64,000 bases of DNA from Hexactinellida sp. DTS-2022 (lineage: Eukaryota; Porifera; Hexactinellida), in assembly GCA_028753945.1 (NCBI GenBank), contig JAPNXP010000005.1:3658001-3722000 (forward strand). The letters run 5' to 3'. Under the pieces are notes generated by a model that worked only from the letters and a program-made list of their open reading frames with translations, ran no database searches and was not told the DNA's origin. How positions within the stretch are numbered: position 1 is the stretch's first letter; each line of letters opens with the position of its first letter. The position numbers were made by a program, and so were the translations under genes. Positions 21,161-31,569 of this stretch are shown here, in pieces.

Positions 21161-21735
21161 TAGTTAGGGAATTTTAACTCAAAACCTTGAAAAAAATTGT
21201 TACCAAACAATTTCTACACTAGAGTCTTCTTCTGGACCCAAATAAATATAGAAAAAAAGTTGCAAGCCCAAACCCGTGAGGAAAATTTTTTACACGGGTT
21301 GCAGTTTCTGATTTTCCATAGTAAATCGCCACATTTCTGGAGCTAACTTTCTCAAATCAGCTCCAATCAACTTATTATCACCATATTGGTACTCTGCGTT
21401 AAATTTCCAGCAATTTGATATATCACATGTCCACATTTGGAAGAATTTTTCCATAGCAACGCTGGAATGTCTTAGGAATGTGTAAAAATTCCATTATTAA
21501 ATTGTGTTCCCACTTTATCAAGTGACCCCTCATTCGACTCCATTCAGCTACCTGAGTAAAATTATACACATACCGACACTCTAAAACGTGATTTTCTAAA
21601 ATTATTCGAGATTTTCGAGATTAACTGTAAATTTCTATGTTTATTTGGGTCCAGAAGAAGACTCTAGTGTAGAAATTGTTTGGTAACAATTTTTTTCAAG
21701 GTTTACCTGTAATTTGATGTAAAATTCCCTAACTA
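21161..21735. mobile_element. 575-bp element with about 90-bp TIRs
   Basis: Termini TAGTTAGGGAATTTTA and AAAATTCCCTAACTA; the inner arms CAATTTCTACACTAGAGTC and TCTTCTTCTGGACCCAAAT recur inverted at 21640-21690 almost without change. A possible TGT flanking duplication. High arm identity suggests fairly recent insertion. Superfamily undetermined. Confidence 0.8.
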
Positions 21736-22393
21736 TGTATATTACGAAATATTTCATCTCCTTTTAGGACAAACAGCAACTGTTTGGATTCTCGAGGCAA
21801 GTAATACTTTCAAAACTTGATGAATTCAAGGTATTTAAAACACTTACTTGTCGTTTCGTAATCTTTACTGTAAACAATTGTTCAATCAACTTCAAAGCAT
21901 ACTCACAATTCGGTATTTTTTCACTATTTGCGACACCAATGAATAATTAAGTAATTGTCTTTTATCTCCCTTAAAGGTAATTCTACGACGAAATGTACAG
22001 GAAAACACCTTTATGACACCACTCCATGAATAATTGCACAATAAGCTCCAAAAATATCATGAGCACGTGCCAAACACTCTCATATTCAGTTTTCTTCAAG
22101 ATATTACTGAAGAGGCAATGGTAATAATTATATTTGAGAATTATGTTTACTAGCAGGTAGTTACTACTAGATCATGCCTCATAATTAAATCTACTTTATT
22201 CCTAGAAAACAGAGATCAGGGAACTCTTACTGAGTTGGACAACTGATTCTTGCAGCTAAATACACCTTTAAAGTATTGTATGCAGTGGTAAGTATAGTAC
22301 AGTTACAATTTGATATACAATCAAATTACAAATATTTTACATTGTAACTACCTTTGATACGTATCGATCTGATAATATACAATTTCGATAGTT

Positions 22394-22558
22394 ATACAGT
22401 TGAAACCGGATATTTTTTACAATCGGATATATTTAACACATTTTCTTGTGAATAATTAATTATTGTTGTTGTTGTAAAATCGGGTATTTTTAACAATCGG
22501 ATATTTTTAACAAATTTTGGTTAAAAGAATGTGTTAAAAATATCCGGTTTCAACTGTA
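22394..22558. mobile_element. Pogo-type MITE (CAGTTGAAACCGGATA family)
   Basis: Inverted ends CAGTTGAAACCGGATATTTT and AAAATATCCGGTTTCAACTG flanked by TA. About 165 bp, non-coding. Confidence 0.8.
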
Positions 22559-22740
22559 CTAGCTATTATTTAAAAGTTATTAATTAAATACAAGTGATTC
22601 AACTACTTCTAAAATTCTAAGCAGCATGAGGTTATATACAAGCACGATATTTTAGGCAATCCAATATCTCAACACGATACTTTGGGGCATCTTTCCAGAA
22701 GTCTGGCCGAATAGTGGTCCGGAGTTACTCTCAGAAAGCC

Positions 22741-23545
22741 CTAGTATCGCTGTTATTGATGAAAAGTGGCAGAAGAGAAATGCACTCTTTTGGGGCTGAC
22801 TTTACACTCAGCCATCAAGCAGCCGGTTAGCCTGAAAGGAAAGCCTCTGAGTCAATACGAGCCATCGGAGACAGAGAGTATTGTTGGAGATGGAAACTGT
22901 CTCTTTCGGTGCTTATAGAAGATAATCACTGGAAGTCAAGAGAGCCATTTACAACTTCGAGCTATAATATCTAGATTTATAGCAAGTGAGGGAACAACTC
23001 AGCTCCAGTGGTATTTTCGCCAGAAAAAGATGTATCCATCCAACTACTTACTAGATGAAAACATGGTTAGTATAGAAGGCACCTGGGCAGGAGATATAGA
23101 AATCATGGCGGCTGCTTGTATCCTCCAGGCAGATATATTTGTTGCGAACAACGATTACATACCTGAAGGCTCATTAATTCGTGAGGTACGGTGGAGCATG
23201 CTCAGAGCTAATGATGAATCTAACACATCCATCTACATTACCAACTATTTGAATCATTACGAACCTGTAATTTCAATGCTTAGTTCCTCAACTCTTACCT
23301 ATGGTACGACATCTACTAACTTCATTAAGATCGAATAACGACTATCGACAATATCTCAATCCTCAGAATAATATTCGTTTAAACATCATTGATTTTCGAA
23401 AGCGCTCAAAGGCAAGGTACATCGAATCTTGTAGGGACCTCTGCTCGAGGTTATTCAGGCAACGTAACCCTATCATGGTGAGCCCAGATAATGGAAACGC
23501 GACCTGCAACGGGACATCCCCAGTGGCGAATATCAAGTAACACTC
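22741..23545 (+). pseudogene. OTU-family cysteine protease domain of the Ginger1 element, broken
   Basis: An OTU active-site segment SIVGDGNCLFRCL is encoded around 22878-22915, with Asp and nucleophilic Cys in GDGNC at 22886-22900. An in-frame TAG follows at 22916-22918, then KIITGSQESHLQLRAI continues the fold. From 23030 the frame is open: ENMVSIEGTWAGDIEIMAAA, then ITNYLNHYEPV with the catalytic His at 23255-23257. OTU enzymes hydrolyse ubiquitin-type isopeptide bonds. In Ginger1 transposons an OTU or Ulp1 domain follows the integrase, which explains the linkage here. The stop codon and loss of frame after 23290 indicate inactivation. Confidence 0.8.
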
Positions 23546-23568
23546 AAACAACACTCCTCCATCTAAAG

Positions 23569-23899
23569 CAGGAGTTCTTAACCTGGGGGAAATTTCCCCC
23601 TGGGGGGAAATTTCGGGAATATAAGGGGGAAATCAATTTAGACAAAATTAATAATAATAATAAACTTAATTAAATAAAATATTATAAACCATATATTTTA
23701 TCTACATAGGTCATTTCAAAAGTACTGATCACCAATCATATTGATGTTATGCTCTATGGTTTGCTAAATATGTAACCAGCAGACATCCAAAAGGTTGTTT
23801 GTTTATGGCTACTTTTTTCCTTATACAAATGAAGGGGGAAATAGGGTAGAGTGAACAGGCCAAAAGGGGAAATTACATAAAAAAGGTTAAGAACCCCTG
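23569..23899. mobile_element. hAT-like MITE, TSD ATCTAAAG
   Basis: Perfect TSD ATCTAAAG at 23561-23568 and 23900-23907. Termini CAGGAGTTCTTAACCTGGGG and AAAAGGTTAAGAACCCCTG, resembling the CAGGGGTTCTTAACC ends of many animal hAT MITEs. 331 bp. Inserted at the 3' edge of the Ginger1 remnant. Confidence 0.93.
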
Positions 23900-24019
23900 A
23901 TCTAAAGTGTATTGCGGGAAAGGCAACGCAACTGACGAGTCCATGCCGGGACGAAACACAAAGAATATCAGTTGAGTTGTAATTAATTAATTGTTTTAGT
24001 TGTGAGTGTCTGTTTAAAT

Positions 24020-24360
24020 TAGAGCTGAAACGAATATTCGAATATTCAAATATTCATTCGTTTTGATGGCTAAGCAGTAATTATATCAATTCAAGACTCT
24101 AAATACAGAGGAAAATAGTTATTTGTTTATGTTACAATAGTTTAATCTTAGCGATAAAATATTAGACACAAGTTAGTTATTACAAAGGTTAGTTTAGGTA
24201 GGAATGTATATTGACGATCTCTCCAATCTAAACACAAGTCATGTTGTTATCGAAAAGTACTTAACGAATATCCGGTTCAATCTAATATTCTTTCAAACGA
24301 GTATTCGTTCAATCATTTCGAACGAATATTCGAATATTTGGTATATTCGTTTCAGCCCTA
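24020..24360. mobile_element. hAT-like MITE, TSD GTTTAAAT
   Basis: TSD GTTTAAAT at 24012-24019 and 24361-24368. Termini TAGAGCTGAAACGAATATTC and GAATATTCG..CGTTTCAGCCCTA are inverted. The interior has further CGAATATTCG palindromes. 341 bp. Confidence 0.9.
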
Positions 24361-24369
24361 GTTTAAATA

Positions 24370-24436
24370 CAGTCGACTCCGCTTAATTGGGTAACTTTCC
24401 GAGGATAGTTTGACCCAATTCAGCAGAATCGACTTA
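24370..24436. mobile_element. Short pogo-type MITE (CAGTCGACTCCGCTTAATTGGG family)
   Basis: Left TA|CAGTCGACTCCGCTTAATT; right AATTCAGCAGAATCGACT is its inverted end. It abuts the tandem array that follows. Confidence 0.6.
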
Positions 24437-24950
24437 TGTATGTGTTTTGTCTGAGCTGTGTCTGGTTTATATACATGTAGTTTAGTATTGTAATTACAAT
24501 AGTTACGCTATAAGAGTACCTGCTATCTGGAATTCACCCACCTTAGGGTTAGGAGAGTATATCAGCTAGGTCATAGCGATACTGGTATAGTGTAGCTGTT
24601 GTATTGTATGTGTCTGGTTTATATAGTTTAGTATTATATAAATTACAATAGTTACGCTATAAGAGTACCTGCTATCTGGAATTAACCACCAGCTTAGGTT
24701 AGGAGAGTATATCAGCTAGGTCATAGCGGTACTGGTATAGTGTAGCTGTTGTATTGTATGTGTCTGGTTTATATAGTTTAGTATTATATAAATTACAATA
24801 GTTACGCTATAAGAGTACCTGCTATCTGGAATTCACCACCAGCTTAGGGTTAGGAGAGTATTATCAGCTAGATTATAGCAGTACTGGTATAGTGTAGCTG
24901 TTATATTGTATGTGTCCTGTCTAAACTGTGTCTGTGTATTTACATGCTAA
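24437..24950 (+). repeat. Tandem repeat, about 150-bp unit, three copies plus partial
   Basis: Unit marker TGTGTCTGGTTTATAT occurs at 24457, 24609 and 24759 (periods 152 and 150), with a partial fourth unit near 24907. Each unit contains TTACGCTATAAGAGTACCTG and GGTACTGGTATAGTGTAGC. Units are highly alike, so amplification is recent. Confidence 0.9.
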
Positions 24951-24972
24951 CTAATAATTCTTCCCTCTAGCC

Positions 24973-25904
24973 CAGTGGTTCCCAACCTTTTTCCAAAAAT
25001 TTCACGATATTACCCCCCTAACCTCTATTTTTGCTGTAATTCCCCCCAGCACTACAATGTAGAATTTTGGTATTGAAATAACCTGAAAAACTAACTGAAA
25101 TATAAATAATACTGTCAATGAGAACCATAGGCATGACCATGCCGGGGCGGCCGAAGCGTGCCCCTTCATTATAAAATCATGCCGGGGCGGCCACTGTTCC
25201 GCCCCCGGCATGAATCTGCCGAAATCCGGTGATTTTTGGTGGAGTTTCGTGATAATTTGGATGTATCCATCATAGATTACTATTTTCTATTAATTCTGAA
25301 CTCTTTTTAGCAAATTTCCTGCATGTTTGGACCAGGGTTTTATCCAGGCGTATTAGGCGCTCCTAAAGGAGCGTAATTTGGATGGATTTTGATCTAGGCG
25401 TACAAAAATCGTGTCTAGGTGTACAATATCGAGAGATGCTCCCATAGACTTAATACAAAATGTGCAAACTAGGCGGACAAAATGAAAAATGAACGAGCTC
25501 AAACTAAATCTAGGCGCGGAGAAATTTTTGTCTGGATGAAAGCCTGGTTTGGACCCACTGAGAACATCGCTGGAAAAGTATTCATACGATTAGTTCGACA
25601 CGAACCTATTTCGTGAAAACAACTTTTCGGAAAAACACGTTTTATACTAGGTGAAATTTTTAAAAATCCCTAACTCGCCCCGGCATGATTTTCCGAAAAA
25701 TGTAATAGTTCGACGCCACTGATGAGAACTGTCAATATTATTAATACTAGGTAATTTTAATTACTCAGTGATTAAATCATTCAGCGAGACAAAGTAATCC
25801 AGAAAATTTCATTAATATTTATAAGTATACCTATGTCGAATTCCTCCCCGAGGATGGCCAAATTCCTCCCCAGGGAGGAATTCCTCCCAGGTTGGGAACC
25901 ACTG
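24973..25904. mobile_element. hAT-like element with CAGTGGTTCCCAACCT ends
   Basis: Termini CAGTGGTTCCCAACCTTTTT and CAGGTTGGGAACCACTG are inverted. Left flank CTCTAGCC reappears as GTCTAGCC two bases after the right end, an eroded 8-bp TSD. The interior carries CATGCCGGGGCGGCC three times and a nested MITE at 25333-25546. No transposase frame. Confidence 0.8.
25333..25546. mobile_element. Nested hAT-like MITE, TSD GTTTGGAC
   Basis: Perfect TSD GTTTGGAC at 25325-25332 and 25547-25554. Termini CAGGGTTTTATCCAGGCG and CTGGATGAAAGCCTG. Contains the TAGGCGCTCC/GGAGCG stem. 214 bp. Same family as the interrupted copy around 45450-45871. Confidence 0.93.
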
Positions 25905-25996
25905 CAGTCTAGCCATTAATATGTATATACTTTTTGTAAATTGTATCAAAAATATAGCGTATTTTTGTAGTACATTTACACTGATTTTGCATTGCA

Positions 25997-26006
25997 AACC
26001 CTGTTA

Positions 26007-26038
<32 letters not shown>

Positions 26039-26052
26039 GATGTAGATGTATA
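25997..26052. repeat. (TATATG)n/(TAGATG)n microsatellite
   Basis: Short hexanucleotide run, TATATG units followed by TAGATG units. Confidence 0.85.
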
Positions 26053-26207
26053 TATTGTATTGTTTTATTTATTACTTGGAATATATATTGTTGATATTTT
26101 TCAATGAATTATTGACTATATCTTCCTCAATTACACATTAGAAGGGTTTAAGACTTTAAGTCATAACTATATAATGCATAATGGGCAGGTTTCGCGTTTA
26201 CATTGTA

Positions 26208-26363
26208 CAGTGAGTGATACCTCTAAGTGGCTGAAGTTGGGCCGGCGAACATTCTGATATCCACCCATTCTCCAGATAGTGGTAATTCCCTACTTATAGA
26301 GGTGTATTTCAATGAAAATTGAAAAATATTGTCTCGAACATCCCAACTTAAGGAGTTTCACTG
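26208..26363. mobile_element. Pogo-type MITE (CAGTGAAACTCC family)
   Basis: Left TA|CAGTGAGTGATACCTCTAAG; right CTTAAGGAGTTTCACTG|TA, inverted. About 156 bp. Confidence 0.8.
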
Positions 26364-26393
26364 TAATACCCAATTTCATAGTAAGTAACATAC

Positions 26394-26552
26394 AATAATA
26401 TCCAACCACAACTGAATCTCGAGATTAACCATAGAATGTCACGATCTATGGTGAATCTCAGAATTCTACGCTACTATTGCGTCCATGGTTTTTTAGTACA
26501 ATAATGTCAGAAATCTACGCAACAGGGGCTACTATTAGAGTATATACGGTAA
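26394..26552. mobile_element. Inverted copy of the 16.7-kb repeat
   Basis: CCAACCACAACTGAATCTCG through TACGCTACTATTGCGTCC to GAGTATATACGGTA is the reverse of segments at 16745-17142. Shorter, having lost the middle. As at 16.7 kb it borders the composite repeat. Confidence 0.6.
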
Positions 26553-26554
26553 GT

Positions 26555-27055
26555 TAATTAAATATTTATACTAATTAGCTAATTTCATAAATCTCAGAAA
26601 TGATAGAAGATAGAAACAAACTTTCAATAGATCAATTGGTCCTTATGGCACATACCACCTATACAAGTGGGTCTTGACACCTTGAGGTGATGATGACATC
26701 GTCAAAAAATATTTCGAATGGGTTGGTTTGTGCTGGGAGAACACCCAAAACGCAAATAAAAAATGCTAACTCATTGCATATAACATTGAATGAAACTTGA
26801 ATAGCTCTGAAATGAATTGAGCTAAAACGAAACTTCAACTCACTAAGGGTCGTTGCCTTTTGAAACACCTTTCGGAAATATTTTAACACCTTCATAGTGA
26901 TGATGACATGGCGAAAAAAATCGAAATTGCAGCCTGTGCCGACAGCATGTTCCTTTGGAGGCACTATCAATAAACAACCAACAAAATATAGTGCCACCAA
27001 AGGAACATGCGTCGGCACAGGCTGCAATTTTGGATTTTTATTATGAGTCATCATA
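26555..27055 (+). repeat. Composite hairpin repeat, copy 2 (block C plus H)
   Basis: Starts inside block B/C (TTAATTAAATATTTATACT), runs through ACCTTGAGGTGATGATGAC and CACTAAGGGTCGTTGCC, then the hairpin. Block A is absent on the right: sequence after 27055 is unrelated. Confidence 0.8.
26919..27037 (+). repeat. H hairpin, copy 5
   Basis: Arms ATCGAAATTGCAGCCTG and GGCTGCAATTTTGGATT; left arm GACAGCATG, right arm CATGCGTCGG. Confidence 0.92.
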
Positions 27056-27374
27056 GGTAGGGCATTTGGAACAATTTTGATTATGTTTAATAGAAAATAC
27101 TGATTCTGTAGAAATTATTGGTATAACCATGGCTCGATTAAACCTACCGAAGCCTACGCACACGTTAAATTTTATTAATCAGCATAAAATATGAGTGATA
27201 AATATTTGATTATTATGGACCCATATTAAACTTATTCAAAATAAATAAATGATGATGTCATTTTCACATATTTCTAGTGGAGTTAGAAATAAAATAATAA
27301 AAAATTTCGATTCTACAGAGTCGATTTCCTAACTGTACTAATGCAACTTTTATGCGTACCATTAAAATATATAC
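27056..27374. other. AT-rich interval, nothing recognised
   Basis: No open frame of note and no match to other repeats in the window. Confidence 0.4.
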
Positions 27375-27382
27375 CTATTACC

Positions 27383-27529
27383 CAGGGCCGTAGGAAGCGC
27401 ACCCCGAACCCCCCGCATTTAGGGGGCCCCATAATTTCATATAACAAAATTATATTACTTATTCATTCCTATGTAGGGGCCCCCTGAAGGGGTCCGGGGG
27501 AGGCCCCAGGACACATATTTACGGCCCTG
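27383..27529. mobile_element. hAT-like MITE, TSD CTATTACC
   Basis: Perfect TSD CTATTACC at 27375-27382 and 27530-27537. Termini CAGGGCCGTAGGAAGCGC and CACATATTTACGGCCCTG. GGGGGCCCC..GGGGCCCCC arms inside. 147 bp. Confidence 0.93.
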
Positions 27530-27537
27530 CTATTACC

Positions 27538-28190
27538 CCATAAGGAGATTGCCCCTTCGATTTGACCAGAAATTAAAAATTGTTCAAATACTGGTTGTAC
27601 CTGTGCAATTAAACATAAATTTATAAACTTCCCAAATATGAAGTAAAATCTCAATCCCGAAAATTTTTGAGTGACGTAAGGCCTCAGAAGTGGCTCAATG
27701 TGTCGTCATCTTGTCCAAAAATATTTTCTCCCTCAAAAGATGGTCGTTGCCCAGTGTTATCTCAAAAGATATTAAAGATAGAGACTCAAAATCAATTGCA
27801 AAGTTGTTCCTTATCGAATTTAGACTAAGATACTAGTTTTAGAATATACATTTTAAAGACATAGAAATTGATAATAATTTATTTATAAAAATTACCCACC
27901 AATAATACACATATTTAGGAAAAATCCACATAAAAAATGAATTAAGTGGAAATTCAACAAAAGCTTCCTAGTATCTTTGAATCATAGACTAGTAGAGTTA
28001 AAATATAACCTCAAACTAAGTTAGCTTGTATACTGTTGTATTGATATCACTGGGCAACGGCTATATGGATTCATATAGGAGCAATTTCTATTATAGTAAA
28101 TAACTCTATAGTAATACAAGCTAAATCAATTCTATTTTCCAGGTAAACTACTACTACATAGTACAGTCCAAAACGCTATCAAACGTGAAA
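27538..28190. other. Non-coding AT-rich interval
   Basis: No coding support and no recognisable repeat. Lies between a MITE and a Helitron 5'-end-like sequence. Confidence 0.35.
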
Positions 28191-28194
28191 TCAA

Positions 28195-28313
28195 TTAACT
28201 TTATTTTTTCAAGGGGCTATCTCCATAAAATCGCCATTTTGCCACACTGTGTAGTCTTTCCACTAATTCTGGACAAACAAACACACACACAACAATTGCG
28301 CTTTTAATATATA
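28195..28313 (-). mobile_element. Helitron-family 5' end fragment
   Basis: On the minus strand it starts TCTATATATTAAAAGCGC, continues into TTGTTGTGTGTGTGTTTG and TTTGTCCAGAATTAG, then GGAAAGACTAC. The same head occurs at 51417 (minus) and part of it at 34650 (plus). Downstream portion not traceable. Confidence 0.55.
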
Positions 28314-28457
28314 GATAGATAGTAGATATTAATATATATTTTTTTACATAGGATATTGTTCGGATGATAAACAATTAATTTATTTTACCTGGCCTACTAG
28401 CTAATTTTGTTCTACAAACACCAGTAAACTATATATACGACGTATACTATATATATA

Positions 28458-28760
28458 CTAGCCGGGTGCCCGCGCTCGCCGCGGTATTCAAATTCACGGG
28501 ATGTCTTATAATGAGTTTATGATTTGAAATATGACGGATGTGTAATATGACGGATATGACAGAAGTTAACAATATTGTAAACAGTTGTATTAATATTACG
28601 GGCACCATAGGAATGAGATTATTGACAACTCAATGCAAGCTGAAATTTTATTGGTTAAATCATGTCAGCTATAGCAAGGGACATTCAATTGTTGTTTTCT
28701 TTCATACACAATTGACCCATTGATTATAGACCAATAAACCTCGAGTCAGAATAATGTGAA
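28458..28760 (-). mobile_element. Helitron-like 3' end (second family)
   Basis: On the minus strand the sequence ends CCGCGGCGAGCGCGGGCACC followed by CGGCTAG and T. The GC hairpin (CCGCGGCGAGCGCGG) immediately before CTAG fits a Helitron 3' end. The extent of the body is a guess; a 61-codon frame inside has no recognisable product. Confidence 0.45.
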
Positions 28761-29021
28761 AACTCTGCAATCTGATAGGTCAAGGTCGGTACCCTCGCAA
28801 AGTGAGAAAAATATGCATGTGATAAATTGGAAATTATGCATTATATTGACTTTAAAATATCATATTTGGATTCCTCATACACTAAAACCTAGATTGCACG
28901 TTTGAAATGTTTTTCTAGCAGCACTGTGAACTTTTGATAATTCCCATTGAAATGTATGGGAAGGTGCCAAAAAAATCACATATTTTGAGTTTATATACCG
29001 CGTATATAGATATATTTATAT

Positions 29022-29350
29022 CAAGGTTGAAAAAAAATCAGTATTCATGATAGTTGCCAACTTGCCCTACCGAATACGAATACGTACTGATATTCGGTTG
29101 AGTAACCGAATACAAATACTAATATTTGGTTGAGTAACCGAATACGAATACTGATAATATTTGGTTACGTCAACCGAATAATAGGGAATTATCCAGGAGC
29201 GGGAGACGCCCCTTTTGGAGTATGATTTTAGGGAAAAAGTAAATTAGGAGCGCGAAAAATTGGAATCTTCTCCTATACCGTAGCATTAATTTGTGAATTA
29301 AGCGTATTTACAAATGGCTGTATAATACACAGATAATACTTTCAACCTTG
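29022..29350. mobile_element. hAT-like MITE with CAAGGTTG ends, interrupted
   Basis: Left CAAGGTTGAAAAAAAATC, right TACTTTCAACCTTG. The interior has GGTTGAGTAACCGAATAC repeats like the element at 46337-46777. 29183-29330 is an inserted relative of the 11648-11845 repeat. TSD not clear. Confidence 0.65.
29183..29330. mobile_element. Second copy of the GAGCGGGAGACGCCCC stem repeat
   Basis: GGGAATTATCCAGGAGCG through CCCCTTTTGGAGTATGATTT to GGCTGTATAATACAC, matching 11648-11845 but with an internal gap. It interrupts the CAAGGTTG MITE. Confidence 0.6.
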
Positions 29351-29367
29351 ATATACAGTATATATAC

Positions 29368-29541
29368 CAGGATTTTATTAAGGCCGATCTTGGTGTAAAT
29401 TTTGCACCAAGATTTTTGTGAGTTCCACCACGATTCGGGTTGGCCGCGGCCGCTGCAGTGTGGGAAAAAGTAATTTCGGTTAATCCATACACCGCGGTTA
29501 AGCTGAGTTACACCAAGGTTTCAACCTTAAAAAAAACCCTG
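29368..29541. mobile_element. hAT-like MITE, TSD ATATATAC
   Basis: TSD ATATATAC at 29360-29367 and 29542-29549. Termini CAGGATTTTATTAAGG and CCTTAAAAAAAACCCTG; inner CTTGGTGTAA/TTACACCAAGG are inverted. 174 bp. Confidence 0.88.
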
Positions 29542-29689
29542 ATATATACGTATACTATATATAAGTTAAAAACATTTATGGGGGTAAGTACCCAGACCCC
29601 TTATAGCCGCTTGCTACGCTCGCTTTGTTTCTTGGTCACCCCTTTTCAACATTTCTGGATCCGCTAGTCAGCCAATTAGTTTAATACGA

Positions 29690-29760
29690 TTTTTTTTTTT
29701 TTAGATGCGGCCGGTAATGATATGACTTACCTAAATGTGGCCGGTATGCTGCAACAGTAA
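29690..29760. mobile_element. Fragment of GATGCGGCCGG repeat
   Basis: TAGATGCGGCCGGTAATGA followed by AAATGTGGCCGGTATGCTGC; related to 7085-7130 (CTGCATGCGGCCGG, TAGATGCGGCCGG). Confidence 0.45.
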
Positions 29761-29849
29761 ACTTGCAATTATGTTCATTTGCTGAGGCAACCAACTAAAC
29801 TTAACACTTTAGGATGCTGACAATTCGGTTAAACCACCTATTCAAATAT

Positions 29850-30215
29850 AGGTCATTGTCTGGCAAAGCCATTAAATAGAATTTAGAATTCGACGAGCCC
29901 CATAGTGGCGATGTCTAATTGGAATTCTACGAAATGGCGTAGCCAGACAATTACATTAAACTCCCGCCCTGTCCTACCCTTAAATTAAGAGGTAATTGGG
30001 TTGGAATACCTACTAGTGGCTTACAATAGGCCAGTTGTTTACAATCGATGTGAGTGTTCCACACATACACATATCTTGTTTAAAAGTCCAGAATAAAATT
30101 TGGTCAAGGAACACTATATTAATGTATGTCATTGCCTGGCGAATCCATGAAGTAGAATTCAAATTCGATATCGCCCCTACGGGACTCGTAGAATTCTAAA
30201 TTGTTTACACTAAGT
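29850..30215. repeat. Pair of related TCATTG(T/C)CTGGC repeats
   Basis: GGTCATTGTCTGGCAAAGCC at 29851 and TGTCATTGCCTGGCGAATCC at 30127 each lead into TAGAATT..AATTCGA and GTAGAATTCTA. Inverted AGAATTC motifs suggest two ends of one decayed TIR element. Lies immediately 3' of the NHL gene. Confidence 0.4.
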
Positions 30216-30309
30216 AAAACTATTAGTAGCTAATCGAAAGCAGAGAGCGTGGCTTCTAAATGCTCAAATGATACACAAAATTGTTTTCGTATACTACAAA
30301 TTCAATAAA

Positions 30310-31569
30310 TTAGAAAAGTTGCAAAGGATGGTTTTGCTTCCAATCCACAATTATAATATCAAATAAACTAGTAACTGCAATTCCTTGTGGGTGGAATATC
30401 TCTCCACACCCTACCTGGCCGTCTCTACCAATCGTGGCTAGAAATTCTCCCTCGCAAGAGAACACCTTAATTCGATTAGCATCCCAATCACTGATCAGTA
30501 TATTCTCAGCTGAGTCTAAACAGAAGTACATTGCACGCTCGATTTTATCGTCAGATATAATATTTCTGAGATGCTCCCCTTCGAACGAGAAGCACTGCAG
30601 AGGGAACTGGCTGTCTGAGAATAGAACCCAGATCTCTTTAGAGGTTATTTGTAGTGATTCAGTGTGAGTGTTATCGTATTGCATGTTCGTGGCAAAAAAG
30701 GGAGTATCAAGGTTTAATGTGTTATAGAAAGTTAGATCTGAGTTGAAAATGTGAATTATTGGACTGTTGTACTCGCATATATAGACCATATTATGCTCAT
30801 AGCATGCTAATCCAGAAGGGACAAAAGTTAATTCTGTTGATTGAGAAAAGTCATTCGTTTCTCTGTTGAATCTGATCACTAACCGTTTCTCGTTCTGTGA
30901 GACGTAAAGAGAATCAATTGATAGAGCGATGCGAATTGGTTTGGTCAATATAGCATTGCCAACAGAACGAATATAATCGCCGTTAAGTGAGCACACCTGC
31001 ACTCGGTGATTAGACTTGTCAGCAATAAATATTTCTCCCAATCTTTCATCTAACGCTAAATCTTGAGGATAAGATATTTGGTTGCTTTTATTAGATTCCC
31101 CGCCCCAACTCCATTTTGGGTTTACTCTTGAGTTATACGGAATCGCTTGTAAAACATTACACCATTCATCAATTGTATTTAGAAAATGATGGTCCCAGTT
31201 AAGTAGGACCATTGGTATCGGGAACCTCAGCTGTTCTTTTTCCTTAATTTCTCCTTTCAATTGGCTAATAATTTGCTGGAGAACAGGGGCTAACGCGTTC
31301 GCTTTGAGATTTCGTTCATTCTCTATTAAAGTATTTTTTAGCTCTTTCAATTCAGTGTCTCTATTAACAATCAAAGTTTGAAATTGCTCATAAATAGACT
31401 GAAGTTCAGTATTTAGCTTGGCTTCCAATTGGTTTAATCGAGCATGTGCTATTATAAAGTTACCATGCACTTCGTCACGCTTGCGACGGATCTGTTCCCC
31501 TATAATAAGCAGAAGTGGGTTCATCGCATGTTCCATTTCAACAGCCATATTGCTAGAGATAATTAACAA
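30310..31569 (-). CDS. Coiled-coil/NHL-repeat protein, TRIM-NHL-like without RING
   Basis: 419 aa in one exon. Residues about 20-125 form a charged coiled coil (QIRRKRDEVHGNFIIAHARL onward). About 165-415 hold roughly six NHL-type repeats, clearest at YPQDLALDERLGEIFIADKS, VPSGLACYEHNMVYICEYNS, MYFCLDSAENILISDWDANR and FHPQGIAVTSLFDIIIVDW; six repeats make a complete beta-propeller. NHL propellers bind RNA or protein partners. TRIM-NHL proteins add RING and B-box domains that are absent here, so ligase activity is not predicted. Two start codons are possible (residue 1, or MAVEMEHAM at residue 8); the second avoids an odd hydrophobic leader. The frame is intact. It opens the minus-strand gene-dense stretch that continues with the glycosyltransferase and meckelin. 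Confidence 0.85.
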   Translation of the reverse strand: MLIISSNMAVEMEHAMNPLLLIIGEQIRRKRDEVHGNFIIAHARLNQLEAKLNTELQSIYEQFQTLIVNRDTELKELKNTLIENERNLKANALAPVLQQIISQLKGEIKEKEQLRFPIPMVLLNWDHHFLNTIDEWCNVLQAIPYNSRVNPKWSWGGESNKSNQISYPQDLALDERLGEIFIADKSNHRVQVCSLNGDYIRSVGNAILTKPIRIALSIDSLYVSQNEKRLVIRFNRETNDFSQSTELTFVPSGLACYEHNMVYICEYNSPIIHIFNSDLTFYNTLNLDTPFFATNMQYDNTHTESLQITSKEIWVLFSDSQFPLQCFSFEGEHLRNIISDDKIERAMYFCLDSAENILISDWDANRIKVFSCEGEFLATIGRDGQVGCGEIFHPQGIAVTSLFDIIIVDWKQNHPLQLF

